This document shows, piece by piece, positions 1 through 7,947 of a stretch of DNA of 37,237 nucleotides. Numbering within the stretch: the first letter of the stretch is position 1; every line of letters starts with the position of its first letter. The DNA is from JANRLT01 sp041736895 (GTDB lineage: Bacteria; Planctomycetota; Planctomycetia; Pirellulales; JALHPA01). Under the pieces are notes generated by a model, which worked only from the letters and a program-made list of their open reading frames with translations, ran no database searches and was not told where the DNA came from. A program made the translations under genes and the position numbers. Location of the stretch: contig JBGSSS010000066.1 in NCBI GenBank assembly GCA_041736895.1, forward strand, positions 1 through 37,237. Direction: 5' to 3'.

Positions 1-294
1 TTGAACGGTGCGGTCGATACCTCGACCGACTTCGACTTGTACATCACTGGGCTCACGAGCGGCGGCAGCCTTGGCGGTTGGCTCTTCGGTGACTTCGACT
101 ACAGTGGCACAGTCGATTCAGCGACTGACTTCGACTTGTACATCACGGGCCTCACTACCCAAGGCGGCGCGCTCTTGACCGCCGGCGGCGGGAACCTGGT
201 GCAAGCGGTACCGGAACCATCGACGTTTGTTCTCGGCGGACTCGCCCTGCTTGGCTTCGCCGGCGTGGGACTTCGGAAGCGCCGGTTGCAATAA
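1..294 (+). CDS. PEP-CTERM sorting-domain protein, C-terminal part (5' end outside window)
   Basis: Only the last ~97 residues are present, and the reading frame is open at the window edge, so the real start lies upstream. Two D-rich repeats share the core DFDLYITGLT, and the second is preceded by GDFDYSGTVD, resembling the dockerin-like calcium-binding repeats that often precede this tail in planctomycetes. The C-terminus reads VPEPST, then a hydrophobic stretch (FVLGGLALLGFAGVGL), then RKRRLQ. This is the PEP-CTERM tripartite sorting signal: PEP motif, one membrane segment, basic tail. In this family the signal directs exported proteins to an exosortase-type processing system, so the product is probably a secreted or surface protein. 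Its main domain is not visible and its role cannot be stated. Confidence 0.85.
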   Translation: MNGAVDTSTDFDLYITGLTSGGSLGGWLFGDFDYSGTVDSATDFDLYITGLTTQGGALLTAGGGNLVQAVPEPSTFVLGGLALLGFAGVGLRKRRLQ

Positions 295-330
295 CAATCC
301 ATGCTCTACTTTTGGTAGAGCAACTCAAAA

Positions 331-434
331 TGGCGACCCCTTGTTAGCAAGTTCAGATCAATCTCTTAGCGCATACCCACGCGTATGATGGTTTGAACTA
401 AACCGCATCCCCGGCGCAATACAAGGGGTCGCCA
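331..434 (+). repeat. Structured 104-nt element, copy A, followed by a T-run
   Basis: The ends form a perfect 14-bp stem, TGGCGACCCCTTGT pairing with ACAAGGGGTCGCCA. An inner stem pairs AGTTCA (350-355) with TGAACT (394-399). The element is followed at once by CTTTTTT (435-441), so on the + strand it could end transcription like an intrinsic terminator. A separate 7-bp hairpin (GCTCTAC / GTAGAGC, 303-321) lies 9 nt upstream. A second copy with the same layout is at 6014-6118. It sits 36 nt after the stop of the PEP-CTERM gene. It could be a terminator, a structured leader RNA or a small non-autonomous mobile element; the sequence alone does not decide. Confidence 0.8.
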
Positions 435-439
435 CTTTT

Positions 440-778
440 TTGAATACCGCACCTTGCCAAGTTATCGTGTTTCAATTTCGCATAAGACAGAGTTTGCTGC
501 GAGTACCGCTGATATCCTTGCTTGCCGGTCCAGCAGGGATGGCTGTCGAGCCACCTACCTCGGGTGATGGTTTCAAGTCTCGCGTGGCTCCTTTTCTGCA
601 AACACATTGTGTGCGCTGTCATGGCCAAGAAAAGAGTCATGGTGAAATTGCATTACACACACTAAACGGCGATCTAACCACTGTTCAAGCTCAAACAAAT
701 TGGAGCAAGATCGCGGCGATGCGCCGCGCCGCCATAGCAATACAAAAAGAATCTTCGTCAATTGCGCAAGCGGCTTGA
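440..778 (+). pseudogene. Remnant of a planctomycete-type cytochrome c (PSCyt1-like) domain
   Basis: The frame encodes VAPFLQTHCVRCHGQEK followed by IALHTLNGDL. This matches the start of the planctomycete cytochrome c domain that precedes DUF1553/DUF1592-type proteins, with an intact haem-attachment motif CVRCH. A hydrophobic stretch upstream could be a signal peptide remnant. The normal proteins run to many hundreds of residues, but here the frame stops after 112 codons, shortly after the cytochrome motif. No further matching sequence follows, because the downstream bases resemble a different family (SGNH hydrolase) in another frame. The frame opens at TTG 440; an ATG at 539 is also possible. 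I read this as a truncated, non-functional fragment. A very short haem protein is a less likely alternative. Confidence 0.6.
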
Positions 779-1058
779 AGCGACAAAAGCAAAGCTGATT
801 TGGGCCAACACGACGCCGATTCGAAGTTCGGCACAAGATATTTTTGCTCTCGGCTCGGAGCTCGAATACAATCAAATCGCCGCCCGGGTAATGACCAAAC
901 ACCGAATTGAAATCAACGACATGCATGCCTTTGTCCGTAAGCACCTCGACATGCAACGTCCGGCTAGCAATGATGCTTTCAGCTTCGAAAAAATACCTCT
1001 TCATGCCCCCATTGTTGCGATAATTGTCCATGAAACAGAAATGCAGCGCGGCAAGTAG
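738..1058 (+). pseudogene. C-terminal remnant of an SGNH/GDSL hydrolase
   Basis: Beginning right after an in-frame TAG, the frame reads QYKKNLRQLRKRLEATKAKL, IWANTTPI, then YNQIAARVMTKHRIEINDMH. This follows the last third of secreted SGNH hydrolases of planctomycetes: a helix, a strand ending TTP, then a YN-x-IA segment and an IND-L/M-H/Y segment. The N-terminal half with the GDSL serine block is absent. The region where the catalytic DxxH of block V should be reads SNDAFSFEK and appears damaged. The frame overlaps the cytochrome remnant upstream and runs 29 nt into the start of the S9 peptidase gene. It is most simply a deletion relic in which pieces of two former genes were joined. Confidence 0.6.
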
Positions 1059-3963
1059 TTTCAACAACTTTGTTTTTCTCTTAGTCTTCACAATGCTTGC
1101 CCCCCTTTCTCCCCTGATTGCCGTTGAACAAGGCAAAGTCTCTTCGACACATACGGTTCATGACGTCCATGGCTGGAAAATCCATGTGAGCGATGAATTG
1201 CGCCGGCAAGAATCTGCGGCAACGGCCAAAGCACTAGAATTGATAGCGGGACAACTGCAAGAAATCTCGCGCGTGATTCCCGTCACGGCAGTCAATGATC
1301 TGCGCAAAGTGCCGATTTGGTTTTCGCCTGCCTATCCTCGGACCCCACCGCGTGCTGAATATCATGCCGACTCGGCATGGCTGACAAAAAACGGGCGCGA
1401 TCCGTTGCTGGCAAAATCCGTGGAGTTCACGAATACTTCCGCTTTCGAAAGTGAAGCCAAGCGCGCGCCGCATTTTGTATTCCAGGTTCTGGCCCAAGCA
1501 TACTACGAGCTTGCGGTGCCGCAGCATAGCCAGAACGGGGAACTCAAAACGGCTTTTCAAGAAGCATTCAAAAGTAACGGCCACAAAAAGAACGAGCCGC
1601 AGTCCAGCAATGGCCGGGCGTCCAAGAGCAAACGCCAGGTGCCGCAGAATCCGCGTGAGTATTTTGCGCAATGCAGCGCGGCACTCTTCGCCGCCAAAGG
1701 ATTCTCCGCCTCGAAGCCGGAACAACTGGCCGGGGTCGATTCCGAACTCGCGGCCCGGCTAAGAAAGCTCTGGAAAGTCCCAGCGGAAAAACCCGACATC
1801 ACCGAGTTATTGCATCGCAAGGAACTGGGGGAAGCGCTCCCCAATATCCGCTGGCTAGAGGACGGCGCTTACACAACGCTACAGAAAGTCAGCCTCGATA
1901 GTGAAAAAAGTGAAGTGCTGCGCTGCACCGTTTCCGGCACAAAAGAGGTGCTGGTTTCAGTAAATCAATTGCTGCCAGCAGAAGCCAAAGAACCGCTAAC
2001 GATTGACGACTATGAATTGTCGAAAGATCTGAATTGGGCTTTGATCTACACCAATAGTGTCAAGGTTTGGCGCAAGAAAACACGCGGGGATTACTGGCTC
2101 CTCGATCGCTCCACGGGCAAATTATTCAAGGTCGGCGGAGCGGCGAAACCGTCGTCGCTCATGTTTGCGAAACTGGCGCCCGATGGCAAGCATGTGGGTT
2201 ATGTCTGTGACAACAATTTGTATGTCCAGTCGCTGGCGGATGGTGAAATCGCGCAATTGACGACGGATGGTTCGGCCGAAGTCATCAATGGAACTTTTGA
2301 TTGGGTTTACGAAGAAGAATTTCATTGCCGGGATGGCTGGCGCTGGAGCCCCGATGGCCGGCAGATCGCTTATTGGCAGTTGAATACCGCGGATGTCAAA
2401 AAATTCACGATGGTCGATTACACCAATGACAAATATCCGATCCTGAAAACCTTTGCCTATCCGAAAACGGGCGAGGTCAATTCGGATTGCCGGATCGGCG
2501 TCTGCAGCGTGCATTCGAAGACGACAGTCTGGCTCGAGATCCCAGGCAGCATGTCGCACGATTTTTATTTGCCGCGCATGGATTGGTGCAAACCAACGGG
2601 CGAACTTGTTATCCAACGAATCAACCGCCGGCAGAATGTCCTGGACATCCTTTTGGCAAATCCCAGCACGGGCAAAGTGCGAACTGTGCACACGGAGCGC
2701 GACAATGCTTGGCTCGACATCCATGACGACACGCTCGAATGGAATCAAAGCGGAACGGCCTTTACTTGGCTTAGCGAGCGCGAAGGTTGGCGGCAACTGT
2801 ATTCAATAACCGCCGATGGAGCGGCGAGCCGCCGCATCACCAACGGAGAGTATGACATCATCAAGGTGCTGAAGGTCGACGAAAAAAGCAATCGTGTGTA
2901 CTACGTTGCCTCGCCGCAACAGGGCACGGAGCAGTATCTTTATTTGCAAAACCTCAGCGGCAATGCCGCGCCCAAACGATTGACGCCCGAGGGGCGGAGC
3001 GGCTGGCATGATTACAAAATATCACACGATGGCAAGCATGCGATCCACACTTACTCGAACATCGATACGCCTCCGAAAGTCGATTTGATCGAGTTGTCTG
3101 GTCATCGTGTCGTCCGCTCTTTGGTCAAAAACGAGCAACTGCTTGCGGCAGTCCAAACATGCCGGACGCAACCGACGGAATTCTTGCAAATCGATATCGG
3201 CGGGGGGACGAAGCTCGATGCCTGGATGATGAAGCCGGCGGAATACGATGCGGCCAAAAAATACCCGGTCTTGTTTTATGTCTATGGCGAGCCGGCTGCG
3301 CAAGCGGTGATGAATCGCTGGCTCGGGACGACTTATCTCTGGCATCTGCAGCTAGCAAACCAGGGGTACATGGTTGTCTGTATTGATAACCGCGGGACAC
3401 CGAGCCCGCGGGGCCGTGACTGGCGCAAATCCGCGTATCGCAAGATCGGCACGCTGGCCGCGCAGGATCAAGCGGCCGGCGCGCGCGAGTTGCTCAAGCG
3501 GCCGGACATTGATCCCGAACGCGTGGGTGCCTGGGGTTGGAGCGGCGGCGGTTCGACGACCTTGAACCTGCTGTTTCGCTACCCGGAGATTTATCGCACA
3601 GGCATGGCCGTTGCCGCGGTGCCCGACATGCAGCTTTACAACACGATTTATCAAGAGCGCTACATGGGCTTGCCGCAGGAAAATAAATCCGATTACGAAA
3701 CCGGTTCCCCGCTCACTCATGTGCAAGGGCTCAAGGGAAAACTGTTGCTAGTGCACGGCAGCGGAGACGATAATTGTCATCAACAAGGGATGGATAAGCT
3801 CGTCGATAAAATGATCGAGCTCAATCTCAAGTTTTCGATGATGTCGTATCCCAATCGAAGCCATTCGATTGACGAAGGCAAAAATACCTCGCGGCATTTG
3901 TACAATCTGTTGGGTGATTTCCTCACGGAAAACATGCCCGCTAGCGCACAAGACTCACGCTGA
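1030..3963 (+). CDS. Secreted dipeptidyl-peptidase IV-like (S9B) serine peptidase with an extra N-terminal domain
   Basis: I chose ATG 1030 because it begins a signal peptide: MKQ, then a hydrophobic core (NFVFLLVFTMLAPLSPLIA). The product is 977 residues, longer than the usual 700-800 for this family. Residues ~35-240 resemble a planctomycete secreted domain of metallopeptidase type (DVHGWKIHV near its start). Where a zinc motif of the HELAH kind is expected, the sequence has QVLAQAYY (from Q152), so zinc binding is probably lost. Residues ~270-700 are the DPPIV beta-propeller (FDWVYEEEF, GWRWSPDG). Residues ~710-970 are the alpha/beta hydrolase peptidase domain with nucleophile S838 in GWSGGGS, acid D913/D914 in HGSGDDN and H945 in NRSHSI. 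It likely removes X-Pro dipeptides from peptides outside the cytoplasm. It appears monocistronic. Confidence 0.88.
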   Translation: MKQKCSAASSFNNFVFLLVFTMLAPLSPLIAVEQGKVSSTHTVHDVHGWKIHVSDELRRQESAATAKALELIAGQLQEISRVIPVTAVNDLRKVPIWFSPAYPRTPPRAEYHADSAWLTKNGRDPLLAKSVEFTNTSAFESEAKRAPHFVFQVLAQAYYELAVPQHSQNGELKTAFQEAFKSNGHKKNEPQSSNGRASKSKRQVPQNPREYFAQCSAALFAAKGFSASKPEQLAGVDSELAARLRKLWKVPAEKPDITELLHRKELGEALPNIRWLEDGAYTTLQKVSLDSEKSEVLRCTVSGTKEVLVSVNQLLPAEAKEPLTIDDYELSKDLNWALIYTNSVKVWRKKTRGDYWLLDRSTGKLFKVGGAAKPSSLMFAKLAPDGKHVGYVCDNNLYVQSLADGEIAQLTTDGSAEVINGTFDWVYEEEFHCRDGWRWSPDGRQIAYWQLNTADVKKFTMVDYTNDKYPILKTFAYPKTGEVNSDCRIGVCSVHSKTTVWLEIPGSMSHDFYLPRMDWCKPTGELVIQRINRRQNVLDILLANPSTGKVRTVHTERDNAWLDIHDDTLEWNQSGTAFTWLSEREGWRQLYSITADGAASRRITNGEYDIIKVLKVDEKSNRVYYVASPQQGTEQYLYLQNLSGNAAPKRLTPEGRSGWHDYKISHDGKHAIHTYSNIDTPPKVDLIELSGHRVVRSLVKNEQLLAAVQTCRTQPTEFLQIDIGGGTKLDAWMMKPAEYDAAKKYPVLFYVYGEPAAQAVMNRWLGTTYLWHLQLANQGYMVVCIDNRGTPSPRGRDWRKSAYRKIGTLAAQDQAAGARELLKRPDIDPERVGAWGWSGGGSTTLNLLFRYPEIYRTGMAVAAVPDMQLYNTIYQERYMGLPQENKSDYETGSPLTHVQGLKGKLLLVHGSGDDNCHQQGMDKLVDKMIELNLKFSMMSYPNRSHSIDEGKNTSRHLYNLLGDFLTENMPASAQDSR

Positions 3964-4004
3964 TCTAGGGTTGATCCGGTTGAAGCGTGCCACGCGCAGC
4001 GTAG

Positions 4005-4024
4005 GTCAGGCTTTCCAGCCTGAC
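4005..4024. repeat. REP-like palindrome GTCAGGCT-TTCC-AGCCTGAC
   Basis: A perfect 8-bp stem closes a TTCC loop, in the context TAG-GTCAGGCT and GCCTGAC-A. Palindromes of this kind are, from memory, common between genes in planctomycetes. It lies 41 nt after the S9 peptidase stop. No T-run follows, so it is not a classical intrinsic terminator. Confidence 0.7.
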
Positions 4025-4166
4025 ACAGCGGCCGCGCGGCGTCAGGCGACCAAGGTTCTGATTTTTTTTCGCCGCGCCCGAAAAAGGGGTTTGATTTTGG
4101 GCCAGCGGATGTGGTCGATTGGAGGATGGCGCTCTCTCGTTGAAGAGAACGTGGAGGACAATGAAT

Positions 4167-4238
4167 GTAGCCAAGTTCGTGAGACCTTGGACGCGTGGTC
4201 GTACGGCAAGCTGTCCAAGGTCTCATGACCTTGGCTAC
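4167..4238. repeat. 72-nt inverted repeat with 26-nt arms
   Basis: The left arm (4167-4192) begins GTAGCCAAG and ends GAGACCTTGGAC. The right arm (4213-4238) is its reverse complement at 24 of 26 positions, with a 20-nt loop between. One of the two differences would still pair as G-U. It would form a long hairpin in either transcript and lies in the gene-free stretch between the S9 peptidase and the SASA esterase. The GAGACCTTGG core recurs near 4630. Confidence 0.8.
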
Positions 4239-4277
4239 GGGAATGGCTCGGCGGACGAGGAAAAAACCCCAGCGTTT

Positions 4278-4294
4278 GTTGCGCCCGGCGCAAC
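4278..4294. repeat. 17-nt palindrome GTTGCGCC-C-GGCGCAAC, first copy
   Basis: Perfect 8-bp arms flank a single central base. The same palindrome with the other central base (G) is at 4547-4563, about 270 nt downstream. The pair brackets the T-rich block at 4421-4500. Function unknown. Confidence 0.7.
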
Positions 4295-4390
4295 AGCGCA
4301 TGCGCGCTTTGGCGTGCGAAACTGACCCGCAGGTCGAGACCAAAAACACGGTTTCCCCGCGAGTTGATGCAGACTCGAGGTGCCTGAGGC

Positions 4391-4426
4391 GCGCCCCAAG
4401 GGGCGCGCACAAGTGCGCGCTTTTTT
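4391..4426 (+). terminator. Overlapping GC hairpins followed by T6
   Basis: Two competing hairpins are seen: GCGCCCC-AA-GGGGCGC (4391-4406) and GCGCGCAC-AA-GTGCGCGC (4403-4420). The second is followed directly by TTTTTT (4421-4426), the layout of a rho-independent terminator for + strand transcripts. The nearest + strand gene ends 428 nt upstream, so it would end either a long S9 peptidase 3' tail or an unrecognised transcript from 3964-4420. Confidence 0.55.
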
Positions 4427-4500
4427 GCGTTTTTTTTTCGTTCTTTTTTGATTTTTTTGTGATTTTTTTCGATTTTTTCGCGATTTTTCACCCCTGTTTC
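4421..4500. other. T-rich low-complexity block
   Basis: Repeated runs of five to eight T are spaced by short C/G bases (GATTTTTT and CGATTTTTT-like units). On the other strand this gives lysine-rich frames that are artefacts of composition. The rest of 3964-4811 holds palindromes but no recognisable gene. Confidence 0.6.
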
Positions 4501-4546
4501 AAGCCTTTTCCCCGGTTTTTGCCCTGTTTTTCCAGATGTTTGGGGT

Positions 4547-4563
4547 GTTGCGCCGGGCGCAAC
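4547..4563. repeat. 17-nt palindrome GTTGCGCC-G-GGCGCAAC, second copy
   Basis: It matches the palindrome at 4278-4294 except for the central base, with perfect 8-bp arms. It sits just after the T-rich block. Function unknown. Confidence 0.7.
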
Positions 4564-4811
4564 TCAAAAAAATTCACGCGTTAGTGCCGCGTTTTTTTGC
4601 CCTACCACGGGAACCTTGAACAAGCGCAGCGAGACCTTGGAAAAAGCCGTCATCATTTGAGAATTCTTGAGGCGCACGGAAAAAGCGGATGAACCTGAGA
4701 TAACACGCTAAATTCATGGATGAATTCGCCAATAACAAGGATTCTTTTCGGTAAGATATAATTCCCGCCGCGGAGATACTGACTTTCCCGCCTTCCACTG
4801 AGTTACCTCAA

Positions 4812-5948
4812 ATGAACAACATTTTTGTTAGTACCGTTGCGATTTTGTTCGTCGGCATAACCACATGTTTTGCGCCAGCGAACGCCGCGGATCAGCCAGC
4901 CGCTGCCTTGGCCCTTAATGGTCAGACGCCAAATCTCGATAAACCAGTCCAGGTGTTTATTCTCCTGGGGCAATCCAACATGGTCGGCTTGGGAAAAATC
5001 AAAGGCCCCGAAGGCTCGTTGGAACATGCTGTGAATGAGAAAAAGCTCTATCCGTATCTCGTCGATGCCGAAGGCAAATGGAAAGAACGTCCCGACGTGC
5101 GCTACGTCCGCGTGATGGTTGGCCGGGGCGGCGGGATGCAGCTCTTTAACAATGAACCGATGACGGTGCAGACTTGCAAAACGATCGGTCCCGAATTCGG
5201 CCTCGCGCACAAGGTCGGCGATCACATCGACGCACCGGTGATGATCCTGAAAAGCTGCATCGGCAATCGCAGCCTCGGCTGGGATCTCTTGCCCCCAGGC
5301 AGCGAACGCTATGAGTACACGGTCAAGGACAAGACTGGCAAAGAAACCCCCATGGTCTATGCCGGTTACAAGGACCGTCCCGACAGTTGGCCCGCCGACC
5401 CTGCCAAGGGCAAAGCCACCGAACCGCCAGCGCAGTGGCTCGACAAAAACGGCAAGCCGATTGAGTGGTACGCGGGCAAACAATACGACGACGATATTGC
5501 CAACGCCAAAGCCGTGCTGGCGGACCTGAACAAATACTATCCCGGAGCCAAAAAGTATGAAGTCGCTGGCTTCTTCTTCTGGCAAGGCGAAAAGGATGGC
5601 GGCAACGCAGGCCACGCGAGCCAGTACGAAAAGAACCTTGCGCAATTCATCAAACAATTGCGCAAGGAATTCGACGCTCCGAATGCCAAGTTCGTCCTCG
5701 CCACATTGGGCGAAGCGATCAAGGGGAGTGATGGCAACGGCGGCATGATCTTGAATGCCCAACTCGCGGTTGACGGCAACAGCGGCAAGCATCCCGAATT
5801 CAAAAACAACGTCGCTACGGTTTACTCCAATCCGCTTTCCAAAGGCGGCAGCGGCAATAGCCACTACGGCGGCAACTCGGAAACCTACATGGACGTCGGT
5901 GAAGCGATGGGCAAAGCCATGGTTGAATTGCTCAAGGCCGGAAATTAA
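4812..5948 (+). CDS. Secreted SASA-domain carbohydrate esterase (sialate O-acetylesterase / acetylxylan esterase-like)
   Basis: The 378-residue product starts with a signal peptide ending around ANAADQ, so it acts outside the cytoplasm. The SASA (DUF303) fold is recognised from VFILLGQSNMVG, in which S55 is the expected nucleophile of the SGNH-type triad. Also present are IGPEFGLAHKV, the conserved FFFWQGEKD block (equivalent to WxQGE) near residue 255, and a QYEKNLAQFIKQLR helix. Such enzymes remove acetyl groups from polysaccharide sugars, and the sulfatase gene downstream fits a joint role in stripping decorations from algal or mucin-like glycans. The substrate cannot be told from sequence. 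A long frame on the opposite strand over the same bases is a shadow. Confidence 0.85.
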   Translation: MNNIFVSTVAILFVGITTCFAPANAADQPAAALALNGQTPNLDKPVQVFILLGQSNMVGLGKIKGPEGSLEHAVNEKKLYPYLVDAEGKWKERPDVRYVRVMVGRGGGMQLFNNEPMTVQTCKTIGPEFGLAHKVGDHIDAPVMILKSCIGNRSLGWDLLPPGSERYEYTVKDKTGKETPMVYAGYKDRPDSWPADPAKGKATEPPAQWLDKNGKPIEWYAGKQYDDDIANAKAVLADLNKYYPGAKKYEVAGFFFWQGEKDGGNAGHASQYEKNLAQFIKQLRKEFDAPNAKFVLATLGEAIKGSDGNGGMILNAQLAVDGNSGKHPEFKNNVATVYSNPLSKGGSGNSHYGGNSETYMDVGEAMGKAMVELLKAGN

Positions 5949-6013
5949 CTGAACCTTTTGTATTCCTAGAAACACTCACAATGGCACACTACGTCTCTTG
6001 TGAGTCAGCGAAT

Positions 6014-6118
6014 TGGCGACCCCTTGTTATTGCAACTTCAGATCAATCTCTAAATGCGTCCCCACGCCAACGATGATTTGAAGTAACCCCATCCCCAAAC
6101 GCAATCAAGGGGTCGCCA
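6014..6118 (+). repeat. Structured 105-nt element, copy B, followed by a T-run
   Basis: This is the second copy of the element at 331-434. The outer stem pairs TGGCGACCCCTTG with CAAGGGGTCGCCA and is extended by ATTGC/GCAAT. The inner stem pairs ACTTCA (6035-6040) with TGAAGT (6079-6084). Relative to copy A, G351-C398 has become C6036-G6083, so pairing is kept. The block CAGATCAATCTCT is shared by both copies. A 7-bp hairpin (ACTCACA 5974-5980 / TGTGAGT 5999-6005) lies 8 nt upstream and T6 follows at 6121-6126. It lies between the esterase stop and the sulfatase start. Apart from this element and hairpin, 5949-6264 shows nothing clear. Confidence 0.8.
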
Positions 6119-6264
6119 AGTTTTTTCAGTTTGCTCAACACCGAGTGCTTCTGCGGTGATTCTCTTTGAGCAGGCAGCAGGATGCTACCGTTTAGGGATC
6201 ATTGCAGCGCGACAGGGGCCGTCAATTTGGCAATCTACACCAGCGTTTCCCGGGACGAACATTG

Positions 6265-7908
6265 ATGCAAACAACAATAAAGTCAGCGCTGCTTTTATTT
6301 GCTTTTCTCGGTGTTCAATATTCCGACAACAATGGTGCACTCGCGGCACCCCCCAATGTCTTGATTATCCTGGCGGATGATCTCGGCTATTCCGATCTTG
6401 GTTGTTATGGCAGTGAGATTGAAACGCCTAATCTCGATTCGCTCGCGAAGAATGGCCTGCGCTTTACGCAATTCTATAACACCGCGCGGTGCTGGCCTTC
6501 GCGCGGGGCATTGTTGACCGGGTACTACCCGCAGCAAATTCATCGCGATACGCTGCTGCCCGAATTGCGCGGCGGCATTCAAGGCGTCCGCCAACCTTGG
6601 GCCAGGCTCTTGCCAGATTATCTGAAGCTGGCCGGCTATCGCAGCTATCACAGCGGCAAGTGGCATATCGATGGCAAGGTTCTCGCTGGAGGCTTTGATC
6701 GCTCGCTCGATCAACGCAATCCCGGCAACTACTTCACTTCGGCCGGCACACAATTGAACGACGTGCCGGTAAAACCGCCGGCGAATCAAAAGGATTACTA
6801 CACCACAATCGCCACGGCCGAACATGCGATTGACTGTCTCAAGGAACATGCCCAGGCTCATACGGGCAAGCCGTTTTTTAGCTATGTGGCGTTTCATGCG
6901 CCGCATTTTCCCTTGCATGCGCTTCCCCAAGATATCGAAAAGTATCGCGATAAGTATTTGGAGGGCTGGGACGTGATGCGGGCAAAGCGTCATGCACGGC
7001 AGCAAGAACTTGGCATGACGAACACGAGTTTATCGCCGCTCGAACAAGAGGTTGGCCCTCCGTACGCATTTCCTGCGGATATAAAAAAACTTGGAGCGGG
7101 TGAAGTGAATCGGCCGCTGCCTTGGAAAGACCTGACCGCCGAGCAGCAAAAGTTTCAAGCCACGAAAATGGCGATCCATGCCGCGCTGGTCGATCGGATG
7201 GATCACGAGATCGGGCGGATACTGGCGCAGCTTAAGGCCATGAATGCCTACGACAATACCTTGATTCTCTTTGCGTCGGACAACGGCGCAAGCGCCGAGA
7301 TCATGGTGCGTGACGGCGGCCACGATCCGAATGCTCCGCCAGGCAGCGCGGCATCTTATCTTTGCCTCGGCCCCGGCTTTTCGAGTGCTTGCAACACTCC
7401 GTTTCGACGGCACAAAGTCTGGGTTCACGAAGGCGGGATCAGCAGTCCGCTGCTCGCACATTGGCCGCGTGGAATCGCGGCGAAAAACGAACTGCGCACG
7501 ACGCCGGCACATTTGATCGATATCGTGCCAACGGTGCTGGAACTGGCCGGAGTGCAAAAGCCGGCGCAATGGCAAGGCGTCGATATCCCCCCGGCCCCCG
7601 GAAAAAGCCTTGTGCCTGCGCTAGCCAAGGACAGGCCCATCGAGCGCGATAATCTGTGGTGGCTTCACGAGGGCCACAAAGCGATTCGGATTGGCGATTG
7701 GAAGCTGGTCGCCGCCAAAAATACGCCGTGGGAACTCTACAATCTCAAAGAAGACCGCGCTGAGCAACAAAACTTGGCCGCCAAGATGCCGGAGAAGGTT
7801 CAGCAGCTTGAACAAGCGTGGGAGCAGCAAACCGAAGCTTTTACCAAGCTCGCGCGCGAAAGCCAACCAATCCAGGGAAAACCCAAAGCTGCTTCGAGTG
7901 CCAAATAA
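6265..7908 (+). CDS. Secreted sulfatase (arylsulfatase family, formylglycine type)
   Basis: The frame is open from 6202, but ATG 6265 begins a signal peptide (MQTTIKSALLLFAFLG) and is the likely start, giving 547 residues. The sulfatase fold is clear. The N-terminal metal site is PNVLIILADDLGYSDLGCYG. The activation motif C-W-P-S-R contains C76, which is converted to formylglycine in this family. GKWH follows, and a second metal site reads FASDNGA. The C-terminal subdomain (WELYNLKEDRAEQQNLA) is typical. It hydrolyses a sulfate ester, probably on a polysaccharide, outside the cytoplasm. No formylglycine-generating enzyme gene is in the window. It lies 316 nt after the SASA esterase, with the structured repeat between them. 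Confidence 0.92.
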   Translation: MQTTIKSALLLFAFLGVQYSDNNGALAAPPNVLIILADDLGYSDLGCYGSEIETPNLDSLAKNGLRFTQFYNTARCWPSRGALLTGYYPQQIHRDTLLPELRGGIQGVRQPWARLLPDYLKLAGYRSYHSGKWHIDGKVLAGGFDRSLDQRNPGNYFTSAGTQLNDVPVKPPANQKDYYTTIATAEHAIDCLKEHAQAHTGKPFFSYVAFHAPHFPLHALPQDIEKYRDKYLEGWDVMRAKRHARQQELGMTNTSLSPLEQEVGPPYAFPADIKKLGAGEVNRPLPWKDLTAEQQKFQATKMAIHAALVDRMDHEIGRILAQLKAMNAYDNTLILFASDNGASAEIMVRDGGHDPNAPPGSAASYLCLGPGFSSACNTPFRRHKVWVHEGGISSPLLAHWPRGIAAKNELRTTPAHLIDIVPTVLELAGVQKPAQWQGVDIPPAPGKSLVPALAKDRPIERDNLWWLHEGHKAIRIGDWKLVAAKNTPWELYNLKEDRAEQQNLAAKMPEKVQQLEQAWEQQTEAFTKLARESQPIQGKPKAASSAK

Positions 7909-7947
7909 CCCTCGCTGAGCAAATCTTGTAAGCTTCTCGGCTGCTGC

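Noticed and set aside
331..434. Reading the structured element as an integron attC site
   Set aside because: The expected GTTRRRY core and matching inner boxes are absent, and no integrase is in the window.
4042..4491. Lysine-rich frame on the - strand
   Set aside because: The lysine runs are the complement of the T-rich block; there is no protein-like pattern.
4803..5975. 390-codon open frame on the - strand opposite the SASA esterase gene
   Set aside because: It is the antisense of a well-supported gene with a signal peptide and GQSNM motif; its translation has no domain signal.
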